Source: Cristatella mucedo
Taxonomy: Eukaryota; Bryozoa; Phylactolaemata; Cristatellidae
NCBI GenBank assembly: GCA_009760855.2
Contig: WPIO01000003.1
Location: forward strand, 8,082,001 to 8,146,000
DNA: 64,000 nt
Direction of reading: 5' to 3'
Position 1 is the first letter of the stretch; each line of letters begins with the position of its first letter. The notes under the pieces are model-generated. The model worked only from the letters and a program-made list of their open reading frames with translations, searched no databases and had not been told where the DNA came from. Shown here piece after piece: positions 47,062-60,200 of the stretch. The position numbers and the translations under genes were made by a program.

Positions 47062-47770
47062 GGTGGCGATTCGCTCCGAACGAGCCTGCGGGTCGACTGG
47101 GCGCTGCTGCGGAGCTACCGGCTGGCAGAAGAGCACAACCGCGACGCCGGATAGGGGGCGCTACTCGTCGAGTCTCAAAGGTCGAGCGTTGTCTAGTGCA
47201 AACAATAGCTCCTGCGTCGATAGCGGCCAGCGGGCGGCTGCGGCCGAATGGTTGGGGGCCGCAACTGCTGCCGCGCCTAGCTCTGGGTAATTCGGAACGT
47301 CAGCGCTATGGCCGCTAATGCAATGCGAGCGCAGCTGCCGAGGACACACCCTCTAAATAGCCAACCATCGATCACCCGGATCGGTGCCACGAACGTCCCC
47401 TCCCTCCGCCGCCGCCTTAGACTTTGATCGGGGGGGGGGGCCGGTCGGGCTCAGCACCTCCACCTCTCCTCTTCCAAATCTTACAAGAGAATGTATCGCT
47501 AATGTAACCAGACTGCAGCTCCCGCGGAACGGGGAGTGGGTGTGAGCAGAAATATGCCCACCCAGAAGAGGTACGCATGACTCACAACCAGTTTTATTGT
47601 CAGCATAACAGCACGGATATCGAAGCAGTGATTTCTCGGCAGCTAATCGTTTTATAATACACGCGTGGTCTTAACCATGTTTAGCCATTTTACACTTAGA
47701 AGAAGCCATTAAAGTAGGTCAACCAAGTTGTCAAACAAACCGGAAGCCAAATCAACTCACCTTTACAGCT
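47062..47770. other. IDH upstream region, GC-rich
   Basis: The first 400 bp upstream of the IDH start are rich in CpG (CGACGCCGG, GGCTGCGGCCG) and are the likely promoter and 5' UTR. No TATA box is apparent. Beyond 47500 the sequence becomes AT-richer and no gene is recognised before the LINE at 47771. Confidence 0.45.
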
Positions 47771-48721
47771 AATAATAATAATACGTTTAAATTGCACTCT
47801 CAGAGAACTGGATCTTCTTGTAGGCACTTTACAGATGCTGTAAACAAAGCAGGACCAAATTATTAGTGATATCATTCGCAATGTCATCAAGCTTATCATT
47901 GTTAGATGCGACATTCGCAGGGTCAACACGTAGACATGCTTAGCAGCCACAGGCACAGTTTCAGCACGCATAGCACACAAAGGACAAATTGCAAGGACCT
48001 ACTAAATGCTGTTATAAACAAGTGCTCCAAGTTTCTTTTTAAATGTCGACATGTCATTAGATATCGTGGCATTAGTCAGAGTTTCAGGCCTTGGGAGCAT
48101 ATGAACTAAAGGCAAGGTCTCGTACGAGGAATAGCTATGCAATCTGAGTCAGAACAGCAGGTGGTACGACGCTTGGCCTGGCGGTGAAGTAGTTCTGATA
48201 GGTAGGCTGGAGCCAGGGAATGAAGGGACCTAAAAGTGAGTGACAGAACCTCAAAGTCGATGTTTTGCTTGATTAGGAGCAAGTGTAGGTCGGCTAGAAG
48301 TGGTGTGATTTGGCAACTGCGATGCTCACGACAGACAAGCCTAGCTGCAGACTTTTGCACCAACTGTAAATGCCTGATTGCAGAGGCAGGTAGACTAGCA
48401 AGCAGGGAATTACAGATGTCGAGATGGGACGTCACAAACGCATGGACCAATTTTCTAAGCAAGTCCGAATTTTAGCAACTTTATGTAGCCGAAAGTAGGC
48501 CGACTTTACTGTAGAGCTGATGTGGTCATCTAGTGAAAGGTCAGATTGGAATATGACTGCTAGATTTCGTGCAGATGAAACAGGAGATATGCTTGCAAAG
48601 CCGGTTTTGTGCAAAAACCTTTTCCAAATCCGGGTCACGCTTGATTTGCCCATAAATAGTAAGTTGGCTTTATCGCCATTTAATCTGAAAAATTGTGTTA
48701 CCATTCACGTGTGAACGTCGG

Positions 48722-48885
48722 CAGTGATGGCACACTAGGTAAGGTTGTTGCTTTTCACGACCTTCGTCCCGAGGTCGTGGGTTCGAATCCTGCGGTGGGC
48801 GATCCTTAATCAGTGCTGCAAGCGGTGGTGATAGCCGTAAGGGTTCTTCGGTCGCTACACAAAAGTGGCGGCTAAATCAGCTAGT
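48722..48885 (+). mobile_element. tRNA-like SINE (type I) inserted in the long LINE
   Basis: GATGGCACACTAGGTAAGGT, B-box GTGGGTTCGAATCC and tail GGTGATAGCCGTAAGGGTTC. It splits LINE RT sequence, so it is younger than the LINE. Confidence 0.85.
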
Positions 48886-49922
48886 ATTTTATTTTTTATT
48901 TTTTAATACCTGCAGCAAGGTTGTGAAGAGAATTCGACGTGCTGGAGGGCTGGGATGGACCAAAACAAAGGTACAACTGAGTGTCCTCTGCATATAAATG
49001 AAGACCTAGATTGTGCTTGGTGATCACATCGGCAAGCAGGAGAGTGTAAACTGTGAAGAGAAGTGGACTCAACCATAAACCCCCGAGGTACCCCGTACTT
49101 CAGCGGTTCTTCTGCTGACCTTTTCCATTCAAATCAATACTCTGAAGTATCGTACTGAATAGGATCTGAACCACGGCAGTGCAGTGCCAATGATGGCAGG
49201 GCAAGAGGAAAGATGCTCAAGAGGAACGTCGTGATCACTTGAATCCAATGCTGCCGAAAGATCAAGCAAAACAAGTAGAGAGACTTTATCCACCACTACA
49301 TTCCTGAGAAGGAACACACCCTTGACGATGGTGACTAAGATGAGTGATTTACTCTAAATCCAGACTGGAACTTGCTTGCTAGGTCAGAGGCTTCAGTGTA
49401 AGAGTTCAATTGGTCTGCCACAACTCGTTCCTGTGTCTTTGATAGAAACCATAGATGGGAGACTAAGCTGAAGCTGCTCAAGTTCTCTTGGTCTAGCGTT
49501 GTTTTTTAATTTGTGGCCTGACAACAGCCTTTTTGAAAGGTACATGAACATGACCTGAGTCTAAGGACATTTGATTGAGTTAGTATTGCGTGGCAGCAGC
49601 AGATCTATACATCGTAGAAGTAGCACAGTGGGAATACGGTGTGGAGGACTAGTAGTCTTCTTTGACCGGAAGATGAATTTCAGGATTAGGTCACTCATGG
49701 CCTCCTTGATTGTAGACATTGAGCTAGTGCACGGAATTGAGGGACGCGAGTCCTGTATTGATGTTATTGAGGGACGGGAGTCCAGCAGAGATGCTGGTAC
49801 CTTGAGGATAGACTCTCTGATCTTGCCACCTTGCTGACAAAAAAGCTAGAGAAGGAATCGGCTAGTCACCTCTGTGATTGATCTATTACAATGCTATAAG
49901 CTTATATGCCGGTGGCGTTTAT

Positions 49923-49924
<2 letters not shown>

Positions 49925-49995
<71 letters not shown>
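49925..49995. repeat. (AT)n microsatellite
   Basis: About 70 bp of uninterrupted AT, able to form a cruciform; inside the decayed LINE. Confidence 0.95.
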
Positions 49996-50000
<5 letters not shown>

Positions 50001-51195
50001 CACTGTGGTCAGTTTATGTCCAAGCCATGCTTGTGGCCCAGCTGAGCTATGGAGCTGCGACTGAATTATGTGTAATGCCGGTTTGTGGGAAAGGGTTTAT
50101 TTGAGCGAGTCGCGGCCGACAGAATATTGGCAGTTTGGAGGCCGGCTGAGGGCAGGACGGCTGCGTTCATGGGCGCTGCGAGCGCCAGCGAGAATATACG
50201 TCCTGGTGAACCCACTTCGGTGTTTTTCGTGTTATTGCGTACGTTCTGACGAGGAAAACTTTAAACTACGGCCTCAAGGATCACTATACAAGGAGCTAAC
50301 CTGGGAGCGGTTAAGGAGACGGTTGATGGTAGACATCAGCATTTTTTTGATTGTGCATCCGTGAATCAGCAATATTTTTCTGGAAGCTAGACTTGGCTTT
50401 GGCTAGGATTGATTGGTATTATCTACAGTAGTCTTCGTATGTCTGACGATGGACAGTCAGTCCTGATCTTTTGTATGCATTCTCAAGCTTTTGCTTAGTA
50501 AACCTAGCTAGTTTAAGGACTGTGGTAAACCATAAACCAGTCGTCTGGAAGAGGGCTCACATTCTGCTTAGTCTGCTTAGTCAGAGTAGCACACTCGTTA
50601 ATCACGTCATTAAGTATTGTATTGTAGCATTCTATCAATAATGAAAGGTCGGGAGGTGATTAATATGCAAGGGTAATGAAGATATTTTTGTTCTGACAGC
50701 ATCGATGTCAAAGTTCTTGAGGTTTCGCGATTCACAGATGATTTTAGATGCGGGGAGAGCACACACTGTAGGCAGAATGTAATCTGCATGCGATACAATG
50801 AGCAGACTTTGGTAATAATTGGGGATGATAGCGTACACTTGTGGGAAAATATTTGATCGAGTGTGTAACCCTGGTTGTGAGTGGCATCATGCACATGAGC
50901 CTCTGAGAAAAGGAGTAAGTGCACGAAATGGAATTTGGCACTTATGGAATCAGTTAATTCGTCGTAATGCATGTTAAAATCACCCATAATGAGGAAAAAT
51001 TGATTTCTTGCACACAGAGTCGAAATAAGAGAAATCTCATAGATCAAGGAGAACTTGGTACCTGGGGGGGGGGGGCGAAAGATTACTGCCACCATTGGCA
51101 GCTTGTTGTCGGAGGGTCTTAAAACAAGAGATTCGAAAGACTGCTTCGAGTAAAGCTAACCCGTCAGACACGTACAGCAAGTAGCAAGGCCAAGA

Positions 51196-51365
51196 GCCGT
51201 GATGACATACTAGTTAAGGCGGTTGCTCTTCGCGACCTCGGTCCCGAGGTCGTAGGTTCGAATACTGCGGTGGGCGAGCCTTTATTGCGGCTGCAAGCAA
51301 GCGGTGGTGATAGCCTTTAAGGCTCTTCAGCTGCTATATGAAAAGAGGCTGTTCAATCAGCTGGT
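51196..51365 (+). mobile_element. tRNA-like SINE (type I), plus strand
   Basis: CGTGATGACATACTAGTTAA head, GTAGGTTCGAATACTGCGG as a mutated B-box, and the tail GGTGATAGCCTTTAAGGCTC. It lies directly upstream of another LINE piece. Confidence 0.8.
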
Positions 51366-51554
51366 CTTTTTGTTTATAGCTAATCCCCCTCTACAGGTGT
51401 AGCTGAAGGGGAGAGCTTCCCTGTCCCAAAGTAAATTGAAGCCTATCAAGCCTCCTTCTTTTGGCAAAGATATCTCATTAGCCATTTTTCGGAGTCCCAA
51501 TACCCCAGCCCAAGGCCCGATAGCACTTTCGGATGGCCAACTTGCTTTTGGGTG

Positions 51555-51800
51555 GTTAGCAAGAGGGGAAGGGGACATAAAAGTGAGTGAAAAAACCTCA
51601 ATGTCGTTCCTGCTTTCTGACAGGAAGCTAGAGCAGGTCACTGAGAAGTAGTTAAAGTGGCAGTTTCGACGTTCGCGATGGTCAAGCCTAACCGTCAAAG
51701 TATTGCACCGTCTGCAATCGCCTCACAGTACAGGCAGCAAGACCCACGGTAGCGAGTTCCGGAAATCGAGGAAATCGCATTACAAATGCACGAATCAGCT
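51555..51800 (-). mobile_element. LINE RT fragment, minus strand
   Basis: AAAAGTGAGTGAAAAAACCT and GGTCAAGCCTAACCGTCAAA match the complement of the LINE coding tail at 48232-48360 with many changes. No 3' tail is attached. Confidence 0.65.
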
Positions 51801-52199
51801 CGGTCGTCTCGCATTAAATGAGCCTTGCAACAGTTGCTGTCGCTGTGTTCGCTAGCAACAGCGGTTTCGCAACAAACTTGGTGGCGCCGGTCCTGGGAGG
51901 CTGCTTGCTCTAATGACGCTCCAAGGCGACACCAAAATTACGCCACGGCTTAATGTGTGTCCATCATTGGTAAAACAGAGGCAGGGGCTTTCGACGGTGA
52001 AAATGCAGGGAAAGACCTTCCTAAGGTGTGTCCTGGAGCGGGTGCCGTCAAACGCTCTCTACAAACACGCGTGATTGCTACTACCTCACCAGCATAGCAG
52101 TTGCTGACGTGGCCTGTGGAAAACGCCCTTAAAAAGGATCAGTGTAGAGATCGTTGTACCGATTCCAAGCAGCCACCAGTTTTTGCCCAGCGCTGTAAT

Positions 52200-52380
52200 G
52201 ATGTTACTAATAATACGTTTGCTATAGCCCCCTCAAAGAACTTTATCTCTTTCTAGGCACTTTAAATTTGCTGCAAAGGAGCCATTCGATCGTGCTTCCT
52301 TTGCAGCAACTGTAGTGCTTAGGAAGAGATTGAGTTCTCTGAGGGCGCTATATCAAATGCTTTATTATTATTATTATCGA
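52200..52380. mobile_element. Head-to-head pair of LINE 3' ends
   Basis: A minus-strand tail with the complement of the hairpin end (52205-52280) joins a plus-strand copy (about 52290-52380) that ends in (ATT)n. The result is an inverted pair of about 180 bp with ATT-type tracts at both outer ends. Each half keeps only the last 80-90 bases of the LINE. Confidence 0.8.
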
Positions 52381-52729
52381 ACGGCTAAGGTAGTCACTTC
52401 AGGAACTAGGCCGTAGGTTCGATTCATGTAGTTTTGGTCCTTTATCCGTTGCCAGCCGGGCGACAGTGCAGAGGCTCTCGGACTGAAGCATTCGCCTTGT
52501 GCGTGACTTACCGCAGTTGACCCTGTCGGTGAACGTTGACCTTGAAGGATTGAGTTCTTTTTGGGCTCGCGTGAGTTGTGTAATTAACATGATATTGAGG
52601 CTTTGAACGCCAACGTAGGTGGCTGCTACGATATGTTTTTCATTCAGAAAAATTACCGGCTGCAATTTTGCGAATTTGACGTCATTTAAAAATTGACGGC
52701 AAATTGACGAATTACATTGCTCCTTTTTT

Positions 52730-53074
52730 ATGCGAAAAGTGAGTAAATCCTCGAGCCACCCATGTCCCGAGGCAGGACTGATGGCCGATCAGCATATCGC
52801 AGCATTTAAACGTCTTGGTGTGGAGAGTAGGGATACATTAAAGGTAGAGGCACGCAATTGTCTAGAGCAAAAGACAGAAATATTCACTTTAAATGTCACA
52901 TCCAAATTGCACTCCCTTAAAAATCATGCTGGAACTGCCACAAGGCTGGAAATCGAAAGCGCTAACGACAGCGACAGGCTTGAACCTCTTACCGTAAATC
53001 TTGAAGATATCAATAACAAAAATGTGACTAGGATAGCACAGATGCAGGCCATAGCTGACTTCTCTGTTTGTTGA
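52730..53074 (+). CDS. Unrecognised 114-codon open frame
   Basis: An ATG-initiated frame reads AFKRLGVESRDTLKVEARN and later ANDSDRLEPLTVNLEDINN. Composition is Asn/Lys/Glu/Thr-rich like a soluble protein, and codons are AT-rich, unlike the four named genes. No domain is recognised and there is no neighbouring exon evidence. It may be part of an unknown mobile element or a chance frame. Confidence 0.15.
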   Translation: MRKVSKSSSHPCPEAGLMADQHIAAFKRLGVESRDTLKVEARNCLEQKTEIFTLNVTSKLHSLKNHAGTATRLEIESANDSDRLEPLTVNLEDINNKNVTRIAQMQAIADFSVC

Positions 53075-53887
53075 AATCGGGAATTTCAATTTATGCTTGA
53101 GATGCCAGAGATTATGATTTTCACGGGAGTATTGGAAATGGCTGATAATAACGTGCTGGTGTCTGCTGGCGCCTTATCCTTGACTGATGATATAAGGTGC
53201 GAAGTGGCATCACAGAGGTGGATAACTTGGACCGAAGAGGTATTCAGTGGGAGCTGAGACTTTTGTTTTGAACGAGCTCAATTCTGGCGAAGTTAAATCC
53301 TCGAAAGCTCGGCCGTGAGCGTGCAGCCAGATGACAGTAGCTTTCCCAGTGAAGGTCAATTAATTTTGGCTGCAACGTATTCTAAGTAAGGTTGCCATGC
53401 CTAGCGATGAGGGGAAAGCGATTGGAATTCGGTAAGTGTGGAGTCATCGCACTCGCTCGCTCGCCTCGCTCCTCTGGGGGTCAGCGATTCTGTGAATAGA
53501 GGAAAAATTGGTCAAACGATCGGAAAATGTTTTGGGGTGCCTTTCAAAAGACAAGCACGTCTTTAAAGCGGAATTTGAAGTATTGACCATTTCCACATAA
53601 GAAGAAAGCAATAAAAAATGGTTACGAAAGTTAAAATGGAAGCAACATATCTACAAATAACAATTTTATAGATATCTACATCATATGAGGCTTGTGTCCC
53701 AACTGCTTGATCAGTGACTGGTACGTGAAGGTACATGCTTGCAGCTTGTTGGGGAACGTATTTGTGACTACTAAACAGTTTCATTTACAGTGAACCTTTG
53801 TGCCTTGTAAATTCCAAAACTCGGCCAATACTTCAGGGATCGACGTGAAATTTCACATGCGAGTTCAGCTCTGCTTGCACACCTCTA

Positions 53888-53955
53888 TAATAATAATGCA
53901 CTCGATAAAGCGCCCTCAGAGAACTCAATCTCTTTCTAGGCGCTTTACATTTAAA
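53888..53955 (-). mobile_element. LINE hairpin end, minus strand
   Basis: TAATAATGCACTCGATAAAG, then CTCTTTCTAGGCGCTTTACA is the complement of the LINE 3' end. Only the last 65 or so bases are present. Confidence 0.85.
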
Positions 53956-54319
53956 GAAGATAACTTTTGATCCCGGTTGGATAAGTTTTGCTATACGTGG
54001 CATCCAACGTTCTCTAACTTTAAATTCTGCCATAATGGACAAGTAAAGCAAAACTTGCGAAAGAAATCAATCACTTGAGAGCAAATGTCATGAACTAAGG
54101 AGGAAGCCTACTTGTGGAAAAAAGGACCCTCTGGGTCCGAAGCTAGTGCACACCTCTGGTTGGCTAAAGCTTCTGCTGACTGTCATCGAGCAAAGTATCA
54201 TAACCTCGCTTTTGCGAGAACTTGCTAACACTCCAAAAAACCACCCAAGTGAAGCCCTGTTCAAATACTTCGGGACTAATTTCTGTGCATTCTAGTTTTT
54301 TCGGTGAAAACGCATGATG

Positions 54320-54455
54320 CCTGTTGTCATTGAGCATGCTACCACTAACCATTTGGTCGTAATTTCCTGGCAGCAAATGTGAAGTGTCTAGAAATAAATT
54401 TAGTTCCCTGATAGCGCTATATAAGTTGGTTAATTTAAGTTATTGTCATCATTAT
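54320..54455 (+). mobile_element. Old LINE 3' end, plus strand
   Basis: GCATGCTACCACTAACCATT, then GCAAATGTGAAGTGTCTAG and a decayed tail (TAATTTAAGTTATTGTCATC). It is among the more diverged copies. Confidence 0.65.
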
Positions 54456-55129
54456 ATCTTTGCATGTTAGTTCAATTTCCGTACAGGACTTTCCACGCTT
54501 TCCAAGTTAATAGCTAGGGAGTTAATAACGCCGTATTTCAATCTATTGGTATGGCTTTCCATGTCATGCTTCACTATACAAATCGTCTTTATTATTCTGG
54601 CGGCGTTCAAGATCCTAAAATACCGGCTAGCTTTCGAAATTTTCGTGGAATCGTGACTACTTTATTGCATAACGTGGCACTTCATAAACGTGCACTTCAA
54701 TGGCTGGTATTGGATATTGAATTTCGCATTGCGAAAATCTGAAATAGTGATGAGCAGGCTTTGATGATTCATGCAAACGCTGTGGAGATGATCTCTCTGT
54801 GGAACGGATAAAAATGAAGAGCCTGACTGAGACAGCCGGTTTTAGCGATGGTCTGCCGGTCAGTGAGTCCTGACGGCTGAGCATTTGCACAGCTATACGC
54901 CTTTTATGGACGGTCTCTAGTTATCATATTGAATTTCCCGGGGCGTTTCGTGAGTATAAGCTTATGCCTCGACATTTCGCAGGTAGACTTCATGTGCCGC
55001 CTTCCTTTAATTGAACGAGGTTAGGAATGACTGGCCGAGGTCACTCCACTGGTCAAAACTCTGGGGCAAACTGATTACTAGGCTTTTAGCTTTAAGATCG
55101 GCGAAGCTAAATGGGCCTCATTTATATAG

Positions 55130-55258
55130 GGGCAGCAGAGCCTTAACGGATATTACAACCACTTGCACTGGGCAGTGAAGGACTGCCCCCTGCAGGAATC
55201 GAGCCCACGACGTGGATCGTGGAGGCCGAGCACTTTATCCCTGGGCTAAGCCCCATAC
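55130..55258 (-). mobile_element. tRNA-like SINE, minus strand
   Basis: GCAGAGCCTTAACGGATATT is the complement of the type I tail, and GGAATCGAGCCCACGACG is the complement of the B-box, followed by GAGCACTTTATCCCTGGGCT from the head. Confidence 0.7.
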
Positions 55259-57275
55259 CCGTAATTTTTAGTGTGTAAACGCGGTGGGGATTATCTCCTA
55301 GTGGAGCAGATAAAATTAAGAGCCTGGCCGGAATTCTCAGTCTTAGCGACTCTGCTGGATGGTGAGCCTTTGGACAGCTATACGCCTATGTGTTCTCTAT
55401 TTTAAAATTGAAGATCCCAGAGCGAAAGAGAGAGAGAAATAATTGTGGCTGAGCTCTGTCATGTCTGGGCGGATGCAAGGCAAGAGCAAGGCGCCTTCAA
55501 ATCATGACCATACCAGAGGCAGCACATCAATAATAACCAACTTCTCCCGGATTCAGCTCGGGTTCATATAAGCTGCTCCCGATTGGTACAAATCCTCTAA
55601 TTAAGTCGATCGCTTGATATCCGATGCTCCTTTATATCCGATATCTGCCTAACAGTTTCTTTATTTTGGAGCTTTCTGTTTCGAGTGGTTTTACAGCGAA
55701 TTGCTTTCGGCAATGGGTGCCGGCCTCAGGCACTAGAGCAGAGGATGCATTGCAGTAGGGGCATTATCATTCTGGCGGGTTACTATAGGCATTTCCGTTT
55801 GCTTCTAGCCATCACAATTTCTACCTGGCCACTGACGCATATACATTTGGAAAGCCGTTAAGTCCTAGCTAGTGGAAACTGCATGATGGCATTCCACTGT
55901 GTGCCTCCCGTCTGCCCTAACCCCACGGGGTCAAGCACGGGTAACGTTCGGTGACAAGGCAAGTAGCACAACTACCGAGCAAACACAAGGCTTCACTAAA
56001 GGTCAGCAATTCCCAACTCAAGGTGAGGGGAGAGGCAGTGCCTTCTCACTGGCTCTCACCACCCCCTAGCCGGTTTTAGTTTCGATGAGAGAAACGTCTC
56101 GCCAATCTAAGATGCATGCACAAAACTGGGAAAATACAGCCCGACAGCTGGTCGTGACTACCCAAAAGCTTAGTCAGTGGTCGTGCACATATAAGGACAC
56201 AATAGGCAGGACAAATTTATTAGGACACATCCATGCATATAGGTGATGACACCATAGACAGGCAACACCCTGGTGAGCTTCTAGTCCGTACACATGCGAT
56301 TACAAGTTCCTGTGAGGAGGTGACTAGCCGAGTAAGACTTGAACATGTTCCAACGAGCCCGGATAGGTCACAGCACGAGGTGCTAGTTAGAACAAATGGG
56401 CAGGTGGAAATAAATAGCAAAGTTAGATCAACTTGGATTACAAAAAATACAATAAATTGAAGCAGTTGCTTGAACAACAAAGGGACGAGAATAAATAGGA
56501 CGCTTAACGTTTTCGCAGCTTATGCCCACCAACAGCACGTGCCGTGGGAGCAGGAACCTGGCAGGTGCTTTCACGGCACCCGTTCTCACACGGGTCTGCG
56601 GGCTCCCGACAGGAGAGTAACATGCTACAACGGTTCAACGGTAATAACGATAGAGTTTGGCTTCCTCAGAGGCGTCTCCATGTGGCCCCACCCCCCAAAC
56701 ACACACACACGTGAAGCAAGGGGTATGGCCATCTGAATGAATAAAACGGGTGCTGAAGACCCTCTGTAGAAGGCTGCATGGACGTTGATGGGCACCAGGC
56801 AACCTGCTCTGGTCGAAAAAAAACTAATCGGGCACACTGGCTGTCGGTCGCAGCTGGACAAAGCAGCCTGCCTCACATCTTTTGCAAACCGTGGGCTAAT
56901 ATGGCTTCGACGATTTGTGATGAGGCTGACTGGCCGTTGAATATACACGTGTCTATGGAAGTATCTACCATCGACTACTTAGCATGTAAGAGGGCATAAA
57001 TAAATTCAGGAACAGCCAAGCAAAACCACAGGAATGAGAAGCGTGAATCACATGTACAGAGGTTGGCACATAGAACAAAGTCGCTGCAGCTTCAGCAGCT
57101 CCAAGCATCCTACGTTATGATCGGGCCTTTGGTGCCGCATAGGTTTTGCGGCCAAAGAACGATGTCGAAAGATACCACGGCACTCGCTTTGGTCGGCTCA
57201 ATGACTGCCCTAAATATTTGTGTAGCTCCGGGTTCGGACGATTTGATGGCAATCGAGGCGTGCAACTCGGTTAAT

Positions 57276-60200
57276 CTACCACGCCAGTGTGAGGCTCGGT
57301 CGCAGAGGTACACGTGCACCGGCACTCCCTCCGGCCCCACCGCTGCTTCCATCGCCGCCGCTGCCTCCGCACCACGATTTCGACTTTTGCCTGAATTGTC
57401 TGAGCTCGGCTGTGTGGTCTGGATGAAGCATAGGCTTGTAAGCCTTCGGCTCACACAGCTCCTGCAACGAACAGCTAACGCTTCGCATCTGTGGGCAAAC
57501 CGCAGGTGCCCCCTACCCAGCTGACAGCAGTGCTGTTAAAAAAATCCTGCACAGCAAAGTATTGGCAAGTAGAGAAAACGCAAGGATCTTGTCGTTGTAA
57601 GTGGTATTTCAAGAAGGTACAGGAAATACAAGCTAACAAAATGCAAGATTTTGAATAACAGATATTCCTTCATACACAAATTCACGATGCATGGTTTTAA
57701 TAAGTATTATTACACTATTGCAGCACGTTAAACAAGAAAATATACTACTAGGTATGCATGCAGGTGGATATAGAAAGAAATATTTTCCAGGAAAAGTATT
57801 CGATACATTTCAAATTATACTTTTGGCCATCTAGTAAAAATGTGGAGGAGCCACCGACTGCCGCACGGGTCAATGGTTAACGGGTGATGTTTTGGAGTGG
57901 GAGTATATGTCAGGCAATAAGGCTTTACTTTCAAAGGCTACAAGTCAAGCAACGAATCGCCTTCAAGGTTTTGTTGCTCACTTTCAGGTCCCTTCATCCT
58001 TTGGGTCCAGCCTACCTATCACATCTACTCCCCCACCACGCTAAGCATCGTACCACCCGCTTTTCGGAATCTGAATGTTTACCTATACCTCGTACAAACC
58101 TCAAATCCTTTGGAGACCGTGCATTTAGTTCGTATGCCCCCACAGCCTATAACTCAATCCCGATTTCCGTCACGACATCCCCTGATTTGACAACATTCAA
58201 AAAGAAATGAAAGATGTACCTATTTAGAACGGCATTTAGTTGGTCCCTGTGATTCGTCCCTTATGTGCTTACGTGTGCTGACACTGTGCATGATGCCATT
58301 AACCACATTTGCATGCTGACCCTGTGCATGTCGCCCCTCAATATGTTATTCATGTTGTTTATCAAGCATGATACCACTCACCATTCGATCGTGTTTCCTT
58401 TGCAACAAATGTAAAGTGTCCAGAAAGAGATTGAGTTCTCTGAGGGCACTTCATCAAGTGTATTATTATTATTAAAGCTCAAATACAGCTTCAAGTAATC
58501 GGGGAGGGGGATATGCATAGATTAAAAACTTGCAAATGCAACCGAGAATTAGGAACCAACTTCTGACGTTAAGCAAAGACGACCCGGTTCGGTATGTTTC
58601 GTGACATGTTTGCCTATTCCTCAACAATGTTTCAGAAGACGGAAGGCAATCGGATAAAAGGTACCTGTACGTAAGGTGAGCAAGTAGGCAGCGCCGACTA
58701 GAGAAACTGCACCAGCAGGAGTTACAGACTGGAAATAGGTCATGCCTAGCAGCATGCCACAGGCTACGAACCAGCAAAGGCAGCTCATTATAAACACTGT
58801 ATTTGTCAGACCGTCAGTTGATGACAAAGTACACCGTGCTATTTATTCTTGTGCACCCATTTTTTTACCCGTCTTAGTGGTTAGCTCCACCTCGACGGAT
58901 AATAATAATAATGATAATAATAATAACAATATACCTGTACAGCACCCTCAGAGAACCTAATCTCTTTCTGGGCACTGTACATTTGCTGTAGAGGAATAGT
59001 GATGCAGACTTCGCTAGTGATTCCAGGCCTGCCCCAATTGTAAGATTTCATCGCTATGAACCGTGCATAGAAAACGTCACGTCGGACCTAAATATAAAAT
59101 AAGTGCCGTTCCAAATCGTTGCACTCAGGTAGAGAGAGAATCCGATGGAGCATTATCTTTGCAGTTTAAGACAATATCTGAATTTTGCTAGATCTCTAAT
59201 CCACTGGGTGTCCGAGACGGTTTCAAGCATTCATGAAGTGAGACTTCCGATTACATCAGACAGCAAGCTCAACCAAACCAACCTATGACCAATGGGCAAG
59301 CAAGAATGCAAAGCTAACAGCACCAGAAAGCTCTCACATGGAGGTTGCTGAGCCCAAAGTGGGGTTAAAATTTACCACCTTCACGGCACTGCGCAAAGCG
59401 CATCTAGGCAGGCCGTCATCGCAGGTCTCCCCAGAGGATGACGAAGGGACAGCAGACGCCAAACAGTGGGTTGCTAGGGACCACGCAGACTGCACGCACA
59501 GTGCAACACTTACAGGATGACTCTCGTAGAAGGCCTTGTAGCCGCCCTCCAGCAGATACAGCTCAGGATAAAACAGCCATGGATAATGCTCCTTGTTCGA
59601 CTGGCGATCGTGGTTTCGTAGGAATCTGGATCTAGAAAAACGGACGACGACCGGTTTTGCGTGCCCAAACGGCGACACACTTGCAGGCCAAAAAATTCCC
59701 AACAGCACATGAGCATTAAGTGTACAAGAAGAAAAGCCAATCAGCTTACAGCCTGGGACCTCTTTCCGAGGAGAACTCGCAGTGAAAAATCAGTATCGTT
59801 CGTCCGCCAGCAGTGCCACTGTCGTTACCGCGTGGCTGCTGTAGCAGTGCCGGAGGCTGCTGCAGGAACTTCTCAAATATGCCGTCCTTACTGTACAGAT
59901 TGATGGCTCCCTGCATCAATGAAACAGTTCAAGGTGCTTGCCGGCAAGACAAGATAAGCCTGCTGCTCGAACGAAATGCCCACAAAAAGCACCAGCCGAC
60001 GCTTGCCAGCCGTTTTTCTACAGCAAGTACTAGGCAATACCTTGATGTGTCCGCTTGCAAACTCGTATGGATAGCGGCAATCGATGACGAAGCATTTGGA
60101 CACTGAGTGGCGGTATTCGCCTTGAAGCACCTTTGCCATCTGCGCATCATATGAATGCCACGAAATTAGAGCGGCCGGCGCCGGCAATGAAAGCAGCAGG

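Larger units (their letters stand above)
47771..51100 (-). mobile_element. Long CR1/L2-like LINE, minus strand, with endonuclease and RT
   Basis: Reading leftwards, 51095-50610 encodes an endonuclease remnant with FFLIMGDFNMHYDEL (GDFN motif) and GYTLDQIF. RT motif A appears at about 49290-49240 (LLVLLDLSAALDSSDHD, the family's LDLSAAFD). Later RT sequence is at 48704-48432 (ARNLAVIFQSDLSLDDHISS) and the C-terminal part at 48462-48106 (LVHAFVTSHLDICNSLL, LVQKSAARLVCREH). The 3' UTR and (AAT)n tail are at 47771-48100. Frames are broken, so the copy is dead. A type I SINE (48722-48885) and an (AT)n tract (49925-49995) sit within it. Confidence 0.85.
52380..57275. other. Intergenic region left of CDC25
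   Basis: The CDC25 3' UTR runs leftwards from 57276. Recognised items are LINE tails at 53888-53955 (minus) and 54320-54455 (plus) and a SINE at 55130-55258 (minus). The rest contains no gene I can name. The only longer open frame is at 52730-53074. Confidence 0.4.
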
